A DNA stretch of 64,000 nucleotides from Microbispora corallina (GTDB taxonomy: Bacteria > Actinomycetota > Actinomycetes > Streptosporangiales > Streptosporangiaceae): NCBI RefSeq assembly GCF_016863035.1, contig NZ_BOOC01000023.1, forward strand, positions 107,087-171,086. Direction: 5' to 3'. The position numbers and the translations under genes were made by a program. This document shows positions 14,874-26,600 of this stretch, piece after piece. Numbering within the stretch: the stretch's first letter is position 1; every line of letters starts with the position of its first letter. Below the pieces are notes generated by a model. That model was not told the origin of the DNA. It ran no database searches and saw only the letters and a program-made list of their open reading frames with translations.

Positions 14874-17800
14874 GCTGTCTCCTTCTCGGGGGCGGGGACG
14901 GCGGCCGCCGCGACGGGGGTGCGGGCGCGGAGCGTCTCCACCCCCACGAGGTCGTCGGGCAGCGCGTCGGGCATCTCGTCGTCGAAGCGGGCGAGCACCG
15001 GGACGCGCATCGCGACCAGCGCGGTCGCGGCCATCCCGAGGGCGAGGCACACGTACAGGAAGCCGATCCCGCGGCCGGGGCCGGTGCCGATGACCAGGCC
15101 GACCGTGCCCGCCAGCGGACCGCCGCGCGCGAGCAGCGGCTCCAGCACCGCGGCGCCGTACGGCGCGACCAGGCCGAAGCCGATCGGCAGCGTCGACCAG
15201 GCGATCAGCGTGTTGAGCGCGATCACCCGGCCGTGGAACCGCTGGGGCACCTTGACCTGGATGATCGTCGCGTAGACGCCGTTCAGCAACGTCAGCCCCA
15301 GCGACATGCCGAACGAGCCGAACGCGACCAGCGCGAGGTTCGCCCGCAGGCCGGTGACGAGGCAGAACAGCGCCAGGACCAGCGTGCTCACCAGCACGCC
15401 GCGCAGACGGCGGCGCCGCGGGCCGCCCCACACCGTCATCGCGAGCCCGCCGAGGAAGACGCCGGCGCCGCCCGCGAAGGCGACCCGCCCGACGTCCGCC
15501 AGCGTCGCCTGGGCCAGGACGAGCGGGGACAGCATGAGGAAAAGCGGCGACAGGAAGACGTTCAGCACCGCGAAGTAGACGAGCATGCCGCGGAACGGCC
15601 GCCGGCCCCAGACGAGCCGGAACCCGCCCTTGATCTCGTCGAGGACCGTCTCCCTGCGCCGCCAGGCCATCGCCGCGGGGAAGCGGACCAGCAGCACGCT
15701 CAGGAACGCGACGGTGTAGCTGGCCACGTCGAAGGCGAGGATGCCCTGCAGCCCGATCGCCGCCATCAGCCCGACCGCGACGAGCGGCACCGCGAGCTGG
15801 GCGACGCCGAACGCCATCTGCACGACGCCGTTCGCGTGGCCGAGGTAGCGCTTGGGGACGAGCTGCGGGACGGCCGAGCCGTACGCGAGCCGCTGGAACG
15901 TGAGCGCGACCGACAGACAGGCGAGCAGCGGGTAGATGTGCCAGACCTGGAGGTTTCCGGTCCACAACAGCACGCCGAGCGCGAGCTGGGTGAGCCCGGC
16001 CGCGCCGTCGCCCGCGAGCATCACGCGCCGCCGGTCGTACCGGTCGACGATCGCCCCGGCCAGCGGGGACACCAGCATGCCGGGGACGAGGCCGATCACG
16101 GCGAACAGCGCGAAGTTCGCCAGCGAGCCGGTGGTGAGGTAGATCCAGACGGGCACGGCGAACTCGGTGAGCGCCGACCCGGTGATGGAGACGAGCTGGC
16201 CGGCCGCGACCAGGAGGAAGCGCCGCATGCTCGGCCGCGGCCCGCCCAGTCCCGCGCCGTCCAGGCCGCCCGGGACGGCGTGGTCCCTTTCGCCCGGCGC
16301 GGTGCGATCTCGCCCGGCCGACGTGGCGGGGTCCAGGCTGCCGAGCGCGTCGCGGGCACGTTCGCCCGATGCGGTGTGGTCCCCGTCGCCCGGCTCGGGG
16401 CGGTCCGGGCCCGGCGGTGTGTCCGGGGCTGATCCGGACCCGCTCTCCGGCACCCTGTCAGGCCCCGCCTGCGGCACCGCCTCCGGCCCGGCCGCGCCGC
16501 TCTCGGACGCGCCGTCCGGCTCCGGCCGGGAGACCGCCTGCGACGCCGGCCCCTCGGCGAGACCGAGGCGGGAGACGCCCTGGAGCCACCAGGTCGCGTC
16601 CTCGCGCCGTTCGAAACGCCCCGTGTCCCCCGACCGGATCGCGGGGTGGAGTTCGGTGACGATCCGGGCCAGCTCCTCCGCCCGATATTTCATGAAGAAG
16701 TGGCCAGCCTCGTCGAGCACGGCGGCGGCGGCCACGTCGGTGATGCGGTGCCACTCGCGGTAGCGCTCCTGGTAGAACTCCGTCGCCGGGTCGCGCTCGC
16801 CGGCGACCGCGATGACCGGGGCATTCAGCCGCTCGGCCCGCTCCTCGTACAGGCGCGTGAAGTACCGCTCGGCCTGCTTGGTGCCCTCCCGCCGGTTGCG
16901 GACGATCAGCTTCAGCTGCTCGGGGTCGAACTCGTCGGCGTCGAGCCCGGCGGCGGTGAGCGCGTTGACCATCGCCTGGTCGCCGCGGAGCCGGTCCATC
17001 CAGTCGGCCAGCCGGGCCATCCCTCCCCGGGGACGGGCGAAGGGGAAGATGCCGCCGAGGTACACGGCGTCCACCTCACGCCCGGCCGCCTCCAGCCGGC
17101 GGGCGATCTCGGCGGAGATCATCACGCCCAGCCCGCAGTGGCCGTACAGGACGAGCGGGCCGCGGACGTTCTCCAGGATCTCCCCGACGCAGCGCTCGGC
17201 CAGCTCCTCCAGCGGGATGGCCTCCTCCCCCAGCTCGTGACCGGGGACGGCGATCGAGTACAGCGCCCAGTCGTCCGGCAGCACGTCGGCCAGCGGCTTG
17301 TAGATGAGGGCGTTGCCCCCGCCGTACGGCGCGCAGACGACGGTGCCACTCGTGACGGCGCGGGCGGGGGTGAGGCGGTGCAGGAGGAAGGCGCCGCCCA
17401 CGGGCTCCCCGGCCTCGAGGAGCTGGGCCAGCTCGCGGACGGTCCGGTGGCGGAACAGGTCCATGACCGTCACCGGCCGATCGGGCACCAGCTTCCGCAG
17501 CCGGGCGACGACGCGCATGGCGAGCAGGGAGTGCCCGCCGGAGTCGAAGAAGTCGTCGAGCGCCCCGACGCGCTCCACGTCCAGCACCTCGGCCCAGATC
17601 TCGGCGACCGCCCGTTCCAGGTCCGTCCCCGGCTCGGCGTAGTCCTCGGCGAAGGGGGCGGCGGCGCCGGGGTCGGGGAGCGCCGCCCGGTCGACCTTGC
17701 CGTGGGACTTCAGCGGCAGCCGGTCGAGCCGGACGAACCGGGCGGGGATCATGTACTCGGGCAGCCGTTCCCGCAGCAGGGAGCGGAGCTCCGCGTCGGC

Positions 17801-20686
17801 GGGCACGTCCCCGGTCAGGTACGCGACCAGCCGGTCTCCCCGCAGGACGGCCGCGGCCTGGGCGACCCCGGGCAGGTCGGCCAGGACGGCCTCGACCTCC
17901 CCGAGCTCCACCCGGTAGCCCCGGATCTTCACCTGCAGGTCCCGGCGGCCGAGGAACTGCAGCTCGCCGGACGGCAGCCATCGGGCGAGGTCGCCCGTGC
18001 GGTACATGCGGCCGCCCGGCTCGCCGTACGGGTCGGGGAGGAACCGGTCGGCCGTCAGCCCGGGGCGGCCGAGGTAGCCGCGGGCCAGCCGGTCCCCGCC
18101 CAGGTGGATCTCGCCGGGGACGCCGGGGGGCACCGGCCGCAGCGCCTCGTCCAGGACGTACACCCGGGCGCCGGGGAGCGGCCGGCCGATCGGCAGCGTC
18201 GCCCCGCGGACGTCCTCGTCCGGCGCGACGGGGTCGACGGCGAACGTGGTGACCCCCACGGTCGCCTCGGTCGGGCCGTAGTGGTTGGCCACCGCGCAGC
18301 CGCCGATGGCCGCGAGGTCGCGCGCCCACTCCCAGCCGGAGGCCTCGCCGCCGAGGAGCAGCAGACGGCGCGGCAGCAGGGCGCGCGGGTCCGACTCGGC
18401 GAGCAGCGCCGCGAGGTGCGACGGCGTGATCTTGAGGACGTCGACGTCGCGGAGCAGCGACGCGAGGTCGGGCGCGGAGGTCCGCGAGGGGACGAGGCGC
18501 AGCCGGCCGCCGGTCATCAGCGACAGGTAGAAGATCGTGACGCCGAAGTCGAACGCGAGCGACTGCAGCAGCGCGAAAGTGCCGCCGTCCGGCACCGCGA
18601 ACCGCTCCCGGACGCCCGTCAGGTACGTCACGACCTCGCGGTGCTGGACGGCCACGCCCTTCGGCCGGCCGGTCGTGCCGGAGGTGTAGATGACGTAGGC
18701 GAGGTTCTCCGGCCGCACGCCGGGATCGCCGTACGTCCTGCCGCCCTCCTCTCCGGGCCCGACGACCGTCAGGTCCCGGGTGAACGGCAGTCCGGCGGCC
18801 AGGTCCGGCGTGGTCACCACCACGCGCGCGCCCGCGTCGGCCACCATGTACGCCAGCCGCTCCTCGGGCTGCTCGGGGTCGAGCGGCAGGTAGGCGGCGC
18901 CCGCCCGCAGCACGCCGAGCACGGCCTGGGCCAGCTCGGCCGACTGCTCCAGGCAGACGGCGACCCGGTCGTCCGGGCGGACGCCGAGGTCGCGCAGCCG
19001 CCCGGCCAGCGCGGCGGAGGCGGCGTCCAGCTCGCCGTACGTCATCGAGCGGTCGCCGCAGACGACGGCGACGTCGCCGGGCCGGGCCGCGGCCTGGACG
19101 GCGAGGACGTCGTGGAGCAGCGCGGGAGGAGGCGCGGCGCCCGCCCCGTCCGCGTCCGGAGCCGCGGCCGGAGGGACGGCGAGGGCCAGCGCCTCGCGCT
19201 CCTCCTCCGGCGACAGCAGGCGGAGCCGGGAGACCGGCGCGGCCGGGTCGGCGACGGCCGCGCGCAGCAGCCGTTCGAGGTGCCCCGCCATCCGGCCGAC
19301 CGTCTCGGGGAGGAACAGCGCCGTGCGGTAGACGAACGCGCCGCGCAGCCCGTCCGGCGTCTCGGTGAGGTACAGCGCCAGGTCGAACCGGGTCACCGAG
19401 GTCGCGAAGGGGAACCCGGAGACCGAGGGGTCGCGCCTGCCGTCGTAGTTCTGCAGCGAGAACAGCACCTGGAAGACCGGGGAGCGGCTCACGTCCCGCT
19501 CGACCCCGAGCTCGTTGACGAGCTGGTCGAACGGCAGCTCCTGGTGGGCGTACGCGTCGAGCGCGCCGTCCCTGGTCCGGCCGAGCAGCTCGGCGAAGGA
19601 CGGGTCGCCCGCGAGCCGGGCGCGCATCGGCAGCGTGTTGACGAACAGCCCGACCAGGTTCTCCAGCTCGGGGAACGCCCGGCCGCTGACCGGGGAGCCG
19701 ACGGCGAAGTCGGTCTGCCCGCTGTAGCGGTGCAGCAGCGCCTGGAACGCCGCCAGCAGGACCATGTACGTCGTGGCGCCCTCGGACGCCGCGAGCGCCG
19801 CCACCGCGCGGCTGAGGTCCGCGTCGAGGTCGACCGCGAGGCCCGCGCCGGCGACGTCCTGCTCGGCGGGCCGCGGCCGGTCGCCCGGCAGCTCCAGCGG
19901 CTCGACCCCGGCGAGGGTTTCGCGCCAGTAGGCGACGTCGCGCTCGTACGCCGGGCCGGTGGCCCGCTCCCGGTGCCAGACCGCGTAGTCGCCGTACTGC
20001 ACCGGCAGCTCGGGCAGCGCGACGGGCGCGCCCGACAGGTGCGCGTCGTGCAGGGTGAGCAGCTCCCTGAGCAGGATCTCGCACGACCAGCCGTCGACGA
20101 CCGTGTGGTGCGCCGTGATCGCGAGCACGTGGTCGGCGTCGCCGAGCCGTACGGCGAGCACCCGGATCAGGGGGCCGGCGGCGAGGTCGAAGGGGCGGGC
20201 GATCTCGTCCTGGACGGCCTGCCGCGCCCACGCCTCCCGCCCCGCGGCGTCCGCGCCCTCCGCCTCCACGACGCGCAGCCCGAACGCCGGCTCGGGGTCC
20301 ACGACGACCTCGGGCCGCCCGTCGTCCGTGGTGACGAAGCGCATCCGCAGGCTCTCGTGGCGGGCGACCACCCCCCGCAGCGCCTCCGTGAGCGCGCCGC
20401 CGTCGATCGGCCGGGTGACACGGACCGACAGCGGCACGACGTACGCGGCGGTGCCGGGCAGGTACTGCTCCAGGAACCACAGGCGCTCCTGCGCGTGCGA
20501 CAGCGGCGGGACCACGCCCGCGGGCCGCGGCGTGACGGCGCTGACCGTGGTCCGGCGGCGCAGCCGCTGGGCCAGCAGCGCCCGCTTCGCCGACGACAGC
20601 GCCGGGGCCGCCTCCTGGGCTGTCCCCTGGGCTGTCTCCGGGGCGTCGTCCACCGTCTCCGGCGTCTCGGCACGGGTGCCGGTCAT
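14870..20686 (-). CDS. NRPS module C-A-T-TE fused to an MFS exporter
   Basis: This 1938-residue protein has domains in this order. Condensation spans about residues 45-480 (HHTVVDGWS near 195). Adenylation spans about 520-1000 (TSGTTGRPKG near 670). The carrier domain has Ser1053 in GGHS. An alpha/beta-hydrolase thioesterase spans about 1110-1370, then a low-complexity Asp/Pro/Gly linker of about 110 residues, then a 12-helix major facilitator domain from about 1488 to 1900. The specificity residues I read are D-F-T-K-L-G-H-V-G-K, close to known Asp codes. The thioesterase nucleophile is Cys1184 in GHCGLG instead of Ser, with Asp in GERDP and His in DEAGHFF. The ATG at 20686 overlaps the stop of the first synthetase by 4 nt. 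It would add the last residue, release the chain and perhaps export it. Confidence 0.93.
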   Translation of the reverse strand: MTGTRAETPETVDDAPETAQGTAQEAAPALSSAKRALLAQRLRRRTTVSAVTPRPAGVVPPLSHAQERLWFLEQYLPGTAAYVVPLSVRVTRPIDGGALTEALRGVVARHESLRMRFVTTDDGRPEVVVDPEPAFGLRVVEAEGADAAGREAWARQAVQDEIARPFDLAAGPLIRVLAVRLGDADHVLAITAHHTVVDGWSCEILLRELLTLHDAHLSGAPVALPELPVQYGDYAVWHRERATGPAYERDVAYWRETLAGVEPLELPGDRPRPAEQDVAGAGLAVDLDADLSRAVAALAASEGATTYMVLLAAFQALLHRYSGQTDFAVGSPVSGRAFPELENLVGLFVNTLPMRARLAGDPSFAELLGRTRDGALDAYAHQELPFDQLVNELGVERDVSRSPVFQVLFSLQNYDGRRDPSVSGFPFATSVTRFDLALYLTETPDGLRGAFVYRTALFLPETVGRMAGHLERLLRAAVADPAAPVSRLRLLSPEEEREALALAVPPAAAPDADGAGAAPPPALLHDVLAVQAAARPGDVAVVCGDRSMTYGELDAASAALAGRLRDLGVRPDDRVAVCLEQSAELAQAVLGVLRAGAAYLPLDPEQPEERLAYMVADAGARVVVTTPDLAAGLPFTRDLTVVGPGEEGGRTYGDPGVRPENLAYVIYTSGTTGRPKGVAVQHREVVTYLTGVRERFAVPDGGTFALLQSLAFDFGVTIFYLSLMTGGRLRLVPSRTSAPDLASLLRDVDVLKITPSHLAALLAESDPRALLPRRLLLLGGEASGWEWARDLAAIGGCAVANHYGPTEATVGVTTFAVDPVAPDEDVRGATLPIGRPLPGARVYVLDEALRPVPPGVPGEIHLGGDRLARGYLGRPGLTADRFLPDPYGEPGGRMYRTGDLARWLPSGELQFLGRRDLQVKIRGYRVELGEVEAVLADLPGVAQAAAVLRGDRLVAYLTGDVPADAELRSLLRERLPEYMIPARFVRLDRLPLKSHGKVDRAALPDPGAAAPFAEDYAEPGTDLERAVAEIWAEVLDVERVGALDDFFDSGGHSLLAMRVVARLRKLVPDRPVTVMDLFRHRTVRELAQLLEAGEPVGGAFLLHRLTPARAVTSGTVVCAPYGGGNALIYKPLADVLPDDWALYSIAVPGHELGEEAIPLEELAERCVGEILENVRGPLVLYGHCGLGVMISAEIARRLEAAGREVDAVYLGGIFPFARPRGGMARLADWMDRLRGDQAMVNALTAAGLDADEFDPEQLKLIVRNRREGTKQAERYFTRLYEERAERLNAPVIAVAGERDPATEFYQERYREWHRITDVAAAAVLDEAGHFFMKYRAEELARIVTELHPAIRSGDTGRFERREDATWWLQGVSRLGLAEGPASQAVSRPEPDGASESGAAGPEAVPQAGPDRVPESGSGSAPDTPPGPDRPEPGDGDHTASGERARDALGSLDPATSAGRDRTAPGERDHAVPGGLDGAGLGGPRPSMRRFLLVAAGQLVSITGSALTEFAVPVWIYLTTGSLANFALFAVIGLVPGMLVSPLAGAIVDRYDRRRVMLAGDGAAGLTQLALGVLLWTGNLQVWHIYPLLACLSVALTFQRLAYGSAVPQLVPKRYLGHANGVVQMAFGVAQLAVPLVAVGLMAAIGLQGILAFDVASYTVAFLSVLLVRFPAAMAWRRRETVLDEIKGGFRLVWGRRPFRGMLVYFAVLNVFLSPLFLMLSPLVLAQATLADVGRVAFAGGAGVFLGGLAMTVWGGPRRRRLRGVLVSTLVLALFCLVTGLRANLALVAFGSFGMSLGLTLLNGVYATIIQVKVPQRFHGRVIALNTLIAWSTLPIGFGLVAPYGAAVLEPLLARGGPLAGTVGLVIGTGPGRGIGFLYVCLALGMAATALVAMRVPVLARFDDEMPDALPDDLVGVETLRARTPVAAAAVPAPEKETA

Positions 20687-23600
20687 CGTTCCTCCATCCG
20701 CTCAAGCAGCAGCCGGGCGTCCTCGTCGCTGATCCCCTCAAGCTCCGCCACGAGCAGGTCCTCGACGGCGGCGCCGAGGTCGGCCACCGTGCGGCGGGCG
20801 AACAGCGTGCGGATCGGGATGTCCACCTCGGCCAGCGCCCGCAGCCGCGCGGCCACCCGGACGGCCAGCAACGAGTGGCCGCCGAGGTGGAAGAAGTCGT
20901 CGAACGCGCCGATGCGCCCGACTCCGAGCACCTCGGCCCACACGTCGGCGACCAGCGCCTCCGCGTCGGACCTCGGCGCGACGTACTCCCGCTCGCGCTC
21001 GGGCTCCGGCTTGGGCAGGGCGCGGCGGTCGACCTTGCCCCCGGCCGTCCGCGGCAGGGCGTCCAGCCGCACGAACACGTCCGGCACCATGTACGGCGGC
21101 AGGGCGACGGCCAGGTGCGCCCGCAGTTCCTCGGCCGTCGCGGAGCCGGCGACGTAGCCGGCCAGGATCTCGCCGGCCGCGGCGACGGCCGCCTCCGTCA
21201 CGCCGGGATGGGCCAGCAGCCGGGCCTCGACCTCGCCGGGCTCGATCCGGTGACCCCGCACCTTGACCTGGTCGTCGAGCCGCCCCAGGAACTCCAGCCG
21301 GCCGTCGGCCCGCCAGCGGACCCGGTCGCCCGTGCGGTACAGCCGCCCGCCCGGCTCGCCGTACGGGTCGGGGACGAACCGGTCGGCCGTGAGCCCGGGC
21401 CGTCCGGCGTACCCGCGGGCCACCCCCGCACCGCCGATGTGCAGGTCGCCGGGGGCGCCCGGCGGCGCCGGCCGTCCGTACCGGTCGAGCACGTGGACCG
21501 AGGTGGCCGCGATCGGCCGCCCGATCGGGGGCCGTCCCCCGCCGTCGAGGTCGTCCAGGTCGTCGGCGGTGGCGATGACGGTCGTCTCGGTCGGGCCGTA
21601 GGTGTTGACGACCCGGACGCGGCCGCCGAACCGGGCCCGCCACCGGGCCAGCGGCTCGGCCGCGGCCTGCTCGCCGCCGATGACGACGAGCCGCAGCGCC
21701 TCGGGCCAGACGATCTCGCCGGCCAGGTCCGCGAGCCGCTGCCAGTACGCCGTGGGCAGGTCGAGCACGGTGACGCCCGCGTCCGCGGCCAGAAGGTCGG
21801 GCAGCGTGACGGCGCCGCCCGGCAGCAGGACCACGGTCGCCCCGGCCGCGAGGGCGGGGAAGATCTCCTCGGCGTGGGTGTCGAAGCTCGGCGAGGCGAA
21901 CTGGACGATCCGGTCGCCCGGGCCCAGGCCGTACGCCTCGCGCATCCAGGCCACCCGGGCTCCGAGCCCGCCGTGCTCCACGACGACGCCCTTCGGCTCG
22001 CCGGTCGACCCGGAGGTGTGCATCACGTACGCGGCGTCCCGCGGCCGGGGTTCCTGTGGAGCCGGGGGCTCTCCGGGTCCGGGGTCCGCGGCCGGGTCGA
22101 CGACCGGGATCGTCGCCGGCAGCGGCGCGTCCGGACCGGCCACGACCACGGTGGCGCCTCCGTCCGCGAGGAGCCGGGCCAGCCGCTCCGCCGGGTAGGC
22201 GGGGTCGAGCGGCAGGTACGCGGCCCCGGCGTGCCAGGCGGCCAGCATGGCGGCCACCCGGTCGGGGATCGGGCCGAGGCAGACGCCGACGACCCGGTGG
22301 CCCGTGAGCCGGGCGGCCAGCGCCCTGGCCCTGCGGTCCAGCTCGGCGTACGTCACGCGCTGGTCGCCGCACTCCACGGCGACGGCGCCGGGGGCGCGGG
22401 CGACGGTCCGCGCGACCATGGCGGGCACCGTCTGCCGTTCCGGCAGGGCGGGACCCCGCGACCAGGCGCGCAGCAGGGCCTCGTCGGCCTCGGTCAGCGC
22501 CGGGAGCGCGGAGATCGGCACGTCCGGCCGCAGCGACTCCAGCAGCAGGGCGAACCGGGCGGCCATCGACTCGACCGTCGCCGGGGCGAGCACGGCGGTG
22601 TCGTAGCCGAAGGTCAGGCTGATGCCGTCCGGATCCCGCCAGGCCTCCAGCATCAGGCCGAACTTCGCCTGGGCGAAGCCCGCCGGGAAGAAGTCGGCGT
22701 CGAGCCCGGCGAAGGACGGGCGCGGCCCGGCGTCCTGGCTGTGCAGCACGAACATCGTCTGGAACAACGGCGTCCTGCCGGTGTCGCGCTCGACGTCCAG
22801 CTCCGCCAGCAGCGCCTCGAACGGGATCTCCTGGTGCGCGAACGCGTCGAGCACCGACTCCCGCGTGCGGCGCAGCAGGTCGCGGACGGTGGGGTCGCCG
22901 TCGAGCTCGGCCCGCAGGACGAGCGTGCTGGTGAGGTAGCCGATGAGCGGATCGGTCTCGGGGATCTCCCGGCCGGCGGTGGGCGACCCGACCGCGAAGT
23001 CCGTCTGCCCGGAGTGGGCGGCGAGCAGGACCTGGTAGGCCGCGAGCAGCACCATGAAGAGCGTGGCGCCCTCCTCGCGGCCCACGGCCTCCAGGCGGTC
23101 GGCGAGGTCCGCCGGCAGCCGCAGGCCGTGGAAGGCGCCCCCCTCCGCCGCCCCGGCTCCGGCGTCCGCGGGAAGCTCGAGCGGGGGCACCCCCGCCAGC
23201 CTCTCCCGCCAGTACGCCAGGGCCTCGTCCGCCGGGGCCGAGCGCTGCCACAGCGCCACGTCGCCGTACTGCACGGGCAGCGGCGCGAGGCCGGGCTCCC
23301 CGGCGTACAGGGCGGCGAGGTCGTCGAACAGGACGTTGAGCGACCAGCCGTCCCCCGCGATGTGGTGCAGCACGACGCACAGGACGTGGTCGCCGGGGCC
23401 GAGCCGCACGACCGCGGCCCGCAGCGGCAGGGCGGCGGCCAGGTCGAACGGCGCGTTCACCCGCTCGGCGACGAGCCGCTCGGCCTCCGCCTCCGATCCC
23501 GCCTCCAGCCACTCGACGTCGCAGGACGCGGAGGCGGGCTCCACGACGGCCAGCGGACGGCCCTGGTCGTCCGGGTACCGGGTGCGCAGGACCTCGTGCC

Positions 23601-26600
23601 GGTCCGTCAGCGCGGCCAGCGCCCGCGCGAGCGCGTCGCGGTCGAGCGGACCGCGGAGGCGGCGGACCATGAACATGTTGTACGACGCGTCCCGGGGGTC
23701 GAGCCGGTGGAGGAACCACAGCCGTTCCTGCGCCGCCGACAGCGGGGGCGCGGTCCCCTCGGGCCGGCGCGGGACGGCGACCGGCGCGGCGCCGCCCGGC
23801 CCGTCGCCGGAGCCCAGGTGCGCCTCAAGCACGCGGGCGAGGCCCGCGACGTCCGGGTGGGCGAACAGCTCGCGCACCGGCACCCGCCCGCCGAGCCGGG
23901 CGACGACCCGGGTCGCGAGCAGCGAGTGGCCGCCGAGCGCGAAGAAGTCGTCCTCGGCGGAGACCTCGGAGACCGCGCCCAGGCCGAGGACCTCGGCGAA
24001 CACCTCCGCCACGCGGCGCTCGGCCGCCGTCGCGGGGGGACGGCCCTCCCGCGTGAGCCGACGCTCGGGCGCGGGCAGCGCCCTGCGGTCCACCTTGCCG
24101 TTAGGGGTGAGCGGCAGGGCGTCCATCGGCACGAACACCGCGGGCACCATCGAGGCGGGCAGGCGCGCGGCCAGGTCGTCGCGGTCCGCCTCCCCCACCA
24201 CGTACGCCACCAGCCGCTCGTCGTGCACGGCCACGACGGCCTGCCGTACCGACGGCTGCGCCTCCAGGGCCGCCTCGATCTCGCCGGGTTCGATGCGGTG
24301 GCCGCGCAGCTTGACCTGGTTGTCGGCCCGTCCGAGGTAGTCGAGCGTGCCGTCGGGCCGCGCCCTGACGACGTCGCCGGTGCGGTAGAGCCGGCCGCCC
24401 GGCGCGCCGTACGGGTCGGGGACGAACCGCTCGGCCGTGAGGGCCGGACGCCCGAGGTAGCCGGTGGCCACGCCGAGCCCGCCGATCACCAGTTCCCCTG
24501 GCACGCCGAGCGGGACCAGCTCGAGGGACTCGTCGACCACGTAGACCTGGGTGTTGCCGATCGGCCGCCCGATCGAGACGCCCCGCGGCTCAGCGGGCAC
24601 CTCCCAGGCGGTGGACCAGATGGTGGTCTCGGTCGGGCCGTACATGTTGAGCAGGCGGGCGACGCGGGCGCGCAGGTCGCGGGCGAGGGCCGGCGGGAGC
24701 GCCTCGCCGCCGACCAGCGCGGTGACGCTGCGCGGCGCCGCCCCCGTGCCGGGCGCGTGGTCCGCGGCGGCCGCGTCGAGGAGCACCCGCCAGCCGGACG
24801 GGGTGGCCTGGACGTGGGTGACCCCGCTGCGCGCGATCAGCCGGGCCAGCGCGTCGCCGTCGCGTGCGGCCTCCCGGTCCGCGACGACGATCCGCCCGCC
24901 CGTCGTCAGCGGCAGGTAGAGCTCCAGCCCGGAGATGTCGAACGACAACGAGGTCAGCGACAGCCACACGTCGTCCGGGCCCGCGCCGAGCAGGCTCTCC
25001 ATCGCGGTCAGGAAGTTCAGCAGCGCCCGGTGGGGCACCACCACGCCCTTCGGCCGGCCGGTGGACCCCGAGGTGTAGAGGACGTACGCCGGGTCGTCGG
25101 GGCCGGGGGCGGCGAGCGGCACGGCGGGATGGTCGCCGGGACGGTCGAGGGAGATCACCCGCACGTCGTGGGGCACCTCGCCGAGCACCTCGGCCAGCAC
25201 GGCGGGCGGCACCGCGGGGTCCACGAGCAGGTGGCGGGCGCCGGAGTCGGCGAGCAGCAGCGACAGCCGGGCCCGGGGGTAGCCGGGGTCGAGCGGCAGG
25301 TAGGCGGCCCCGGAGCACATGACGCCGAGCAGGCCGGCCACGGTCGCGGGTGAGCGCTCGGCCAGCACCGCCACCACCGACCCCGGCCCGGCGCCCTCCG
25401 CCGCGAGCCGGCGGGCGATCCGGGCCGACGCCTCGCCGAGCTCCGCGTAGGTGAACCGGCCGGGGGCCGTCCCCTCCTGGACCGCCACGGCCTGCGGCGC
25501 CCGGAGCGCCCACCCGTCGACCAGGTCGAGCAGGGTGGCCGCTGCGGGCAGTGGGAGGGCGGTGTCGTTCCGCTCCCGGACCAGCAGGTCGCGCTCGGCG
25601 CCGTCCACCGGCAGCAGCCGCGACAACGGGGTGAGCGGGTCGGCGACCGCCGCCTCCAGCACGCGCAGCAGGGCGCGGCCGTACCCGGCGACCGTCTCGG
25701 CCTCGAACAGATCGGTGTTGTAGGTCAGCACGAGGCGACGCTCGTCGCCCTCGCCGAAGACGCCGAGCATGAGGTCGGTCTGCACCTGGCGGTACTCGGC
25801 GTCGACGAGCTCCACCTCCACCTCGGGCAGGGGGATCAGCGGCTCGCCCATCTCGTTCAGGACGAACAGCGTCTGGAACAGCGGCGTCCTGCTGAGGTCG
25901 CGGTCGACCTCGACCTCGGTCAGGATCCGTTCGAACGGCACATGCCTGTGCTGGTAGGCGCGGAGGGTGGCCGAGCGGGCCCGGCGGAGCATCTCCCGGA
26001 AGGAGGGGTCGCCGGACAGGTCGCCGCGCAGCACCAGCGTGCCGGCGAACAGGCCGATGAGCCGCTCGTGCTCCACCTGGTCGCGGCCGGCGGTGGCGGC
26101 GCCGACGCACAGGTCGTCCTGGCCGGAGTAGCGGGCCAGCACGGCCTGGTACGCCGCGAGGAACACCATGAACAGCGTGCACCGCTCGCGACCGGCGAAG
26201 CTCCGCAGCTCGGCCATGAGATCCGGGGGCAGCGGGAGCGTGTGGTCGTCGCCCGCGGTGGTGCGGACGGCCGGGCGTGGCCGGTCGGCCGGGAGTTCGA
26301 GCACGGGAGCGCCCGACAGATTGGCGCGCCAGTAGTCCAGCGAGGCCGGGTCGGGCTCGGCCCGCTCGGCGGCGATGTCGAGGAAGCGCGCGGCCAGCGG
26401 CGGAAGCGGCGACGGCTTGCCCTCCGTGTGGGCCGTGTAGAGGGCTCCCACCTCGTCGAGGAACACCTTCAGCGACCAGCCGTCGCAGACGATGTGGTGG
26501 AAGACGAGGCAGAGAACATGCTCGCGGGGGCCGAGGCGGATCAGCGCGGCCCGCAGCAGCGGCCCCTCGGCCAGGTCGAACGGCCGGTTCGTCCGCTCCT

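Noticed and set aside
16100..16650. NRPS-MFS fusion as an artefact of a missing stop or frameshift
   Set aside because: The linker keeps strong codon bias in the same frame through to the first MFS helix, and no ribosome site with a start codon is evident there. Fusion is the simpler reading, although resequencing would settle it.
16646..25353. Very long plus-strand open frames (about 1500 codons each) opposite the NRPS genes
   Set aside because: They are antisense shadows produced by GC-rich codon bias. The minus-strand frames hold complete, motif-perfect NRPS domains, and the plus-strand products are Arg/Gly/Pro/His-rich without recognisable domains.
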